Position numbers and translations under genes: made by a program. Of a DNA stretch of 24,241 nt, positions 20,051-24,241 are shown in pieces. Origin of the DNA: an uncultured Eubacteriales bacterium (GTDB lineage Bacteria > Bacillota > Clostridia > Christensenellales > CAG-138). The notes under the pieces are model-generated. The model was not told the origin of the DNA and did no database searches. It saw nothing but the letters and a program-made list of their open reading frames with translations. Location: positions 1-24,241 of the forward strand of contig UQRU01000025.1 of assembly GCA_900543475.1 (NCBI GenBank), in the 5' to 3' direction. The number at the start of each line of letters is the position of its first letter. Position 1 is the stretch's first letter.

Positions 20051-22369
20051 TCATATCTTTTGCACCTCACCAGGTTTCGTGGTAATCAGCCGATACAATT
20101 CCGTGTCCTTCTTGAAGCGGTTCACAAAAGGGATTAGAGTCCCGGCGTACTGCAACAGCCCGCTGCCTGCCTGGGCATTGGTGATGTAGCGTGCCTGGTC
20201 TTCGGAGATATGGAACAGATGGATGAGCTTTTCCGCGTCCCGCATGGACTGGTTGAGCATGACCACGCACTCGGAGTTGGATACCATGGTACTGCCATGG
20301 ACGGTGTCCAACAGAAATTCCACGTTCTGGGTGGCTGCCACGGGAAAACCGGTCCTTTTCCTATACCGCCGCCATGCGCTATCGAAGAATTCCGCGCCAT
20401 GCTGGCTGCCCAGCATCACATGGAATTCATCAGTGATCAAATGGGTTCGTTTGCCGCTGCGCCAGTTGTCGGAGACCCGGTTGATCATGGCGTCTGTAAT
20501 CATGAGGGTGCCAATGGTTTTCAGCTGCCCCCCCAGGCTCGAAATGTCGTAGGAGAGGATGCGGCTGTTTGTGCGGATATTGGTGGGCTTTGAGAATACA
20601 TCCAGGCTGCCCTCGGTGAACAGCTCCAGGCTGAGCGCCAGGTTTTTTGCCACGGGCTCCGGCTGCATGAGCAGCTTTTGCCGTAGCTCACACAGGGTAG
20701 GCATGGGCGCGCCCTGGAGATACTCTTCATATGCCAGGTCCAGGCAGCGGTCCAATACGCTTTTTTCATCCAGGCCCAGGCCCTTTTTATCCAGCTGCTC
20801 AATTAGGGATAGGATAAACTCGCTCTTTTCCAGCCAGGGCTTTTTGCTGTCCGAGTAGCCTTCGCTCAGCTCCATGGCGTTGATATAGGCGCCGCTGCCC
20901 ACGGCGATCCGCGCCACCTCGCCGCCCAATGCGCCAACCAGGGCGGAAAATTCCCCCTCCGGGTCGCAGATGAGGATATCGTCCTCCGTGCCCAGGGCCA
21001 TGGCGATGATGATCTCTTTAAGCAGGATGGACTTGCCGCTGCCGGGAACGCCCAGGACAAAGAAGTTGGGGTTTTGCAGCAGCGACCGATCCAAAAGTAT
21101 GGGATTGCCGGTGGTGGGATTTATGCCCAGAAAGAATCCCCCGGGCTGGATGATCTCCTGGCTGCGGAACGGGGTCAGTATGGCAAGGCCCTCCGTGGTC
21201 AGCGTCCGCAGGGCATGAATGCGCCGTATCCCGAAGGGCAGGGTGGTTTGCAGGCCGGGCAGCTGCTGATACCGCAGGACGCCCAATTCGCACATGTGCC
21301 CTGACGCCTTGGCTTGCAGGGTTTCCGTATCCTGGTCAAGCTGGCCTTTGCTGTCCGCAAGATGGACGATGGAAACCAGCGTAAACAGCATCCGCTGATC
21401 CCGGGCGGACAAGTCGTTGAGGAATTCCGTGGTTTCCGTCCGCTGCTGCTCCATGTCGTAAGGGATGACGGAGGAAAAATTATTGGCTTGGTTTTGCTTG
21501 CGCTGCCATTGGGCAATGTTGGTCTCCGCGGCCAGCAGCTTGTTCTGGATTTCCTTCACCGCCTCATCTGTAGGCACAGGGATGAACCCTATGGTCAGCA
21601 CCATATTCCGTGGCAGCGATGCCAGATCGGAGATCAGTTCATCGTTTATGAAATTGGCATAGCTTCTGAGGAACAGTACCCGGCCAAACTTCCCGTCCAT
21701 TTCAAAGTAGCCCCCTTTGATGGAAAGGCTCATGGGGCACAGGTAATCCCGAAATCCATGGCCTTTTCTCATAGCGTCCATACAATCGAAGGCCGGGGCA
21801 GGGGTATCCGGCCGGAAGAAGGCGCGAAGGGCCTTAAGCCGCTGCCCAGCGTCCAAGGGTTCGCACAGGGAACCCAGGCGGGAAAAGTGCCCCATAAGGT
21901 CGGCTCCGGCCCGGCCCAGGCCCATGCGGGCGTCCTCCGGGGTTTTGAAGCGGTCGGAGATGGTCAGGTACCGCTCCTGTACGATGGTGTCCTCGCCAAT
22001 GGCCTGTTCTAGAAGGAATTGGTTGTATTCGTCCCGGTAGCGCCCGCGGCTATCCTCCCGCTCCGGCAACAGAACGGAGGCAGCAAACTGGTTCCGGTCC
22101 AGGGAATGGTTACAGATGGTGACCTGGGTGTAGCAGCCGCTTTTTTGGGCGTTTAGAAGGGCGCTGTAGATATGGAATTTCTGTTCCTTTTCTGCCCGGC
22201 CGGATAAAAGATAGTTGATATCCGAAAACCGCCAGGCCTGGGAATAGCGACTGCCGGAATAAAAAAGCCCATCCTGCCAAATACGCTGGATGGGTATGGT
22301 TTGCTGTACGCTGCGGGGCACGGTGAAGCGTTCCTTGTCCTGCCGCATGATTTTCTGAAAGTATTTCAA
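20051..22369 (-). CDS. Conjugation ATPase VirB4/TraE, 772 aa
   Basis: The type IV secretion ATPase of Gram-positive ICEs (Tn1549/CTn type), which powers assembly and DNA transfer at the membrane. Walker A is GVPGSGKS (440-447) and Walker B is THLITDEFHVML (near residue 650). The N-terminal CagE/TraE-type half and a C-terminal end of YRLITTKPGE are present, so it looks full length. The start is TTG 22369, overlapping the prgI stop (TTGA), with GGAGGAA upstream. It is the last intact conjugation gene before the tungsten cargo. In related ICEs a peptidoglycan hydrolase and then other genes, often with a sortase, would follow; here they are replaced. Confidence 0.93.
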   Translation of the reverse strand: MKYFQKIMRQDKERFTVPRSVQQTIPIQRIWQDGLFYSGSRYSQAWRFSDINYLLSGRAEKEQKFHIYSALLNAQKSGCYTQVTICNHSLDRNQFAASVLLPEREDSRGRYRDEYNQFLLEQAIGEDTIVQERYLTISDRFKTPEDARMGLGRAGADLMGHFSRLGSLCEPLDAGQRLKALRAFFRPDTPAPAFDCMDAMRKGHGFRDYLCPMSLSIKGGYFEMDGKFGRVLFLRSYANFINDELISDLASLPRNMVLTIGFIPVPTDEAVKEIQNKLLAAETNIAQWQRKQNQANNFSSVIPYDMEQQRTETTEFLNDLSARDQRMLFTLVSIVHLADSKGQLDQDTETLQAKASGHMCELGVLRYQQLPGLQTTLPFGIRRIHALRTLTTEGLAILTPFRSQEIIQPGGFFLGINPTTGNPILLDRSLLQNPNFFVLGVPGSGKSILLKEIIIAMALGTEDDILICDPEGEFSALVGALGGEVARIAVGSGAYINAMELSEGYSDSKKPWLEKSEFILSLIEQLDKKGLGLDEKSVLDRCLDLAYEEYLQGAPMPTLCELRQKLLMQPEPVAKNLALSLELFTEGSLDVFSKPTNIRTNSRILSYDISSLGGQLKTIGTLMITDAMINRVSDNWRSGKRTHLITDEFHVMLGSQHGAEFFDSAWRRYRKRTGFPVAATQNVEFLLDTVHGSTMVSNSECVVMLNQSMRDAEKLIHLFHISEDQARYITNAQAGSGLLQYAGTLIPFVNRFKKDTELYRLITTKPGEVQKI

Positions 22370-22698
22370 TTTTCTTCCTCCATGACAATGTGGTAATATA
22401 GGTTTTCGCCTTTATACAGGAACCGCTCGGGCAAAAGCAGCTCCGACTGCACCCAGGCCACCGCCAGCTGCTCGGCGTTCATGCCGTTATAGCGGACGAA
22501 GCCCAACAGGGCGAAGGGGATTGCGCTTAGGATGCAGAGCCAGCTTGTGGCCTGGGTCCCCAGGGGCTCCTTGCAGAGAAAATACACGGTCACAGCCGCC
22601 CCCATGGCCAGCAGGGAAAAGAAGAGCTGCCTAAGGTTTAAGCCGAAAAATATGCTTTCCGAATATTCCCGGATCTCTTTGTTGATTTTTACTTCCAT
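22366..22698 (-). CDS. PrgI-family conjugal transfer membrane protein, 110 aa
   Basis: A small membrane protein of the PrgI/TcpE-like family found directly before virB4 in Gram-positive conjugation modules. N-terminus MEVKINKEIREYSESIFFGL and then LRQLFFSLLAMG match the family signature. Two membrane segments (about 24-45 and 52-68) are followed by a soluble tail. The ATG is at 22698 with GAGGG close upstream (short spacing). It is coupled to virB4 by an overlapping stop/start. It is likely part of the membrane complex through which the single-stranded DNA passes. Confidence 0.9.
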   Translation of the reverse strand: MEVKINKEIREYSESIFFGLNLRQLFFSLLAMGAAVTVYFLCKEPLGTQATSWLCILSAIPFALLGFVRYNGMNAEQLAVAWVQSELLLPERFLYKGENLYYHIVMEEEN

Positions 22699-22715
22699 AG
22701 ACCCTCTAAATATTT

Positions 22716-22745
22716 ATGGAGGAAGCGAAAGTTAGCTCCCTCCAT
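22716..22745 (-). terminator. Hairpin between the zinc-ribbon gene and prgI
   Basis: ATGGAGG (22716-22722) pairs with CCTCCAT (22739-22745), with an inner AGC/GCT pair around GAAAGTTA. It follows the zinc-ribbon gene (read on the minus strand) and precedes prgI by about 18 nt. No strong U-tract follows in that direction, so it may attenuate rather than terminate. Confidence 0.45.
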
Positions 22746-22765
22746 GATGATTAAAAAAAATGTGC

Positions 22766-22954
22766 TTATTTCTTTCTGCCTGATCTCTTGCAAGCAAAAC
22801 ACACCCCAGTCCCCTTGCAAACCAAACACTTAGAAGTTCCGCTTCCATCTGTCTTTGTGTATTCTGGCGATGGATGAGGATTAATTTTTACGAGTCCTGT
22901 TCCATGACAGAGCTGACATTCTCCGGATCCACCGCACTCAGTGCATTTTTCCAT
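22766..22954 (-). CDS. Small DnaJ-like zinc-ribbon protein, 62 aa
   Basis: Four CxxC-type motifs resemble the zinc-finger repeats of DnaJ (CxxCxGxG): CTECGGSG (4-11), CQLCHGTG (14-21), CLVCKGTG (43-50) and CFACKRSG (53-60). Two zinc sites could form by pairing. No J-domain is present and the protein is only 62 aa. ATG at 22954 follows AAGGAGG with 8-nt spacing. It lies downstream of, and in the same direction as, the 316-aa unknown gene, and both are AT-rich, so they may have come in together. Function unknown; similar mini-proteins are often metal-binding adaptors. Confidence 0.75.
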   Translation of the reverse strand: MEKCTECGGSGECQLCHGTGLVKINPHPSPEYTKTDGSGTSKCLVCKGTGVCFACKRSGRKK

Positions 22955-23139
22955 GGCTATTCCCTCCTTATATTTGTCCTTCTATCCAGAAAATTACCAT
23001 CTTATATCCACTAGAATTAAATTACTGTCGTTAGTATGATAGCCATTAGTTTAGGAAGGAGGTATATGTTGCTACATCCAGTTTATTTACTGTCCCAAAA
23101 TATTCGAAGCAGCATTTTTGCTCTAACTCCATGCATACA

Positions 23140-24090
23140 CTATTCTTCAATCCGAATTGAATATTTGAATCCACGCAGTTTCTTTTTTGCAATCCTAGCA
23201 ACATACTTTTGAATTGTATTTCCATTTTCATCCATCTCTAAAATTCTATACACCTCTCTACCATCCGATGAATATCTTACCTCCTGAAGTTGGGGCATGC
23301 AAAGTTCTCCCTGTAGAATGGATTTATATCTTTTTAATATTATTTCTCGACATTTCTTCATTTTCCTATCATGGCATCTTTGCTTTGCCAAATTAGGATT
23401 TGTAATTCCCAACCAATCAGCGAGTATAGGAATCAAAATACTAGCCGCCGGAAGAACAATTTGGGCCCAATCACCGCCGCCTTCATATTCTGGAAAGTAT
23501 ATCTTCCAGGATACATTTTTATACTTATATAATATTGTTCTTTCAAGCTGCAATATCTCATCCGTTGTTAACGTAAATGTCCTTAACCCTGTATCAGAAA
23601 GGTCTTGTTGCAATTCTTCAGGTAACTTTTCTAAGATATTGTATTTCCCGTTATTATTTACCCAAGCAAGGACATGGTTTACAAATGCCTCTACAAGCTG
23701 TGTTGAAACAGAATAAATGTTAACATGTACACAATAATCCAGCTTATGCCTGCATGCGCCCCAATCTGCAAACAGTTCTGGTGTTTGCAAAAAATTCAAG
23801 TTAGCATCTATAAAAGAAATAACATCTCCTATAGACTTCTGTGTTTCTAAAGAAAAAAACCTATATTCTTCCCTTTGTTCAGCACAAAAGCTTCCTCTAC
23901 CCCATACAATCAAATTGTAGGCGTTAAATCTGTTGTTAGAATCCGCATCTTCATATACCCAATCTGCGGGCACTTCATCTGGTGCGTATACTTTCAATGA
24001 ATCAATGTTCATATCCTGATCATAATAATCGCTCCATAAATAAAGCTTTTCAGGATTGTGGACAATCGCATGCAAGCATAAATACATCAT
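23140..24090 (-). CDS. Hypothetical protein, 316 aa, AT-rich insert in the conjugation region
   Basis: I do not recognise the family. The protein is acidic in its first third (YLWSDYYDQDMNIDSLKV), has a single hydrophobic stretch (WAQIVLPAASILIPILADWL, about residues 209-228) that could be a membrane helix or a buried helix, then a basic segment (CHDRKMKKCREIILKRYK) and a C-terminal part with EVYRILEMDENGN and a lysine-rich end. ATG at 24090 is preceded by AAGGATGG at 8-nt spacing; a second ATG follows directly. Base composition is much more AT-rich than virB4 and prgI, suggesting recent transfer. It breaks the usual order of conjugation genes and may be cargo, perhaps a defence or entry-exclusion gene, but nothing in the sequence proves that. 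Confidence 0.7.
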   Translation of the reverse strand: MMYLCLHAIVHNPEKLYLWSDYYDQDMNIDSLKVYAPDEVPADWVYEDADSNNRFNAYNLIVWGRGSFCAEQREEYRFFSLETQKSIGDVISFIDANLNFLQTPELFADWGACRHKLDYCVHVNIYSVSTQLVEAFVNHVLAWVNNNGKYNILEKLPEELQQDLSDTGLRTFTLTTDEILQLERTILYKYKNVSWKIYFPEYEGGGDWAQIVLPAASILIPILADWLGITNPNLAKQRCHDRKMKKCREIILKRYKSILQGELCMPQLQEVRYSSDGREVYRILEMDENGNTIQKYVARIAKKKLRGFKYSIRIEE

Positions 24091-24142
24091 AGTTAAGCCA
24101 TCCTTATTTTTTCAAATATATTATACAATATATTTTTATTTA

Positions 24143-24241
24143 TTACAACCCGCACATCTCCCGGACCACCCGGTCTGCCATTTTGACGCAGCCCACCAGC
24201 ACCAACAGGTTAAAAATCAGCTCGCCCAGATAACCCCAAAC
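24143..24241 (-). CDS. C-terminal end of a conjugation-region protein (partial)
   Basis: An open minus-strand frame enters from the right edge and ends at a TAA (24143-24145). The 32 visible residues include a hydrophobic run (LGELIFNLLVLVGCVKMA) followed by DRVVREMCGL. This looks like the end of a membrane protein. By position, before the AT-rich insert and prgI, a TrbL/VirB6-like or another conjugation membrane protein is likely. GC content is like the conjugation genes, unlike the insert that follows. Confidence 0.55.
   Translation of the reverse strand, partial: VWGYLGELIFNLLVLVGCVKMADRVVREMCGL

Noticed and set aside
23046..23231. Minus-strand frame of 61 codons overlapping the end of the 316-aa gene
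   Set aside because: It overlaps a longer gene in another frame, has no good ribosome binding site and no recognisable content.
1..24241. CRISPR arrays, tRNA or rRNA genes, insertion sequences with transposase
   Set aside because: I looked for regularly spaced repeats, tRNA-like cloverleafs and transposase motifs and saw none. The only repeated elements are the two hairpins and short operator dyads.

Overview
The window looks like part of an integrative conjugative element (ICE) in an anaerobic gut Clostridia, probably Oscillospiraceae-like. This rests on the Tn1549-type PrgI/VirB4 conjugation genes, Firmicutes Shine-Dalgarno sequences, several TTG/GTG starts and oxygen-sensitive Fe-S/tungsten enzymes; the exact genus cannot be read from the sequence. 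Base composition changes sharply. The ends (about 1-1000 and 22750-24140) are AT-rich, the conjugation genes are intermediate, and the central block (about 1780-19800) is very GC-rich.

Left flank (1-1512): a partial minus-strand gene that may be a degraded SLOG/DUF1273 protein, a 41-aa small ORF, a small XRE repressor behind three dyad operators and a hairpin that covers its ribosome binding site, then scars of a class D-like sortase and of a serine recombinase C-terminus. The scars end at a 50-bp hairpin element (1463-1512).

Central cargo (1513-19987): a nearly self-contained tungsten/molybdenum-cofactor island. The minus-strand operon (7464 to 1784) encodes a polyferredoxin, an aldehyde:ferredoxin oxidoreductase (AOR)-family tungstoenzyme, a MoaD-like protein and NuoE-, NuoF- and NuoG-like subunits. 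This is the composition expected for an aldehyde-oxidising complex coupled to NAD(H) and ferredoxin. A divergent LysR regulator, a MoeB/ThiF-like E1 enzyme, two MoeA proteins (the second fused to a periplasmic-binding-protein-like domain), a GlpA-like/GlpB-like FAD enzyme pair, a tungstate ABC transporter (TupABC-like), MobB, a decayed moaC and a MogA-MoaE fusion follow. The tungstate-binding protein appears circularly permuted and has a long structured leader. No moaA and no intact moaC are present, so early pterin synthesis must come from elsewhere.

Right flank (19988-24241): a second copy of the hairpin element (same orientation, same CCATACACAG prefix and CACATTGTG core, different but compensated stems), then minus-strand virB4/traE and prgI. 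An AT-rich two-gene insert (a 316-aa unknown protein and a DnaJ-like zinc-ribbon protein) follows, then the C-terminus of a further, probably membrane, protein at the edge. The layout suggests that an 18.5-kb tungsten-enzyme cargo sits between virB4 and the remnants of the rest of the conjugation region.
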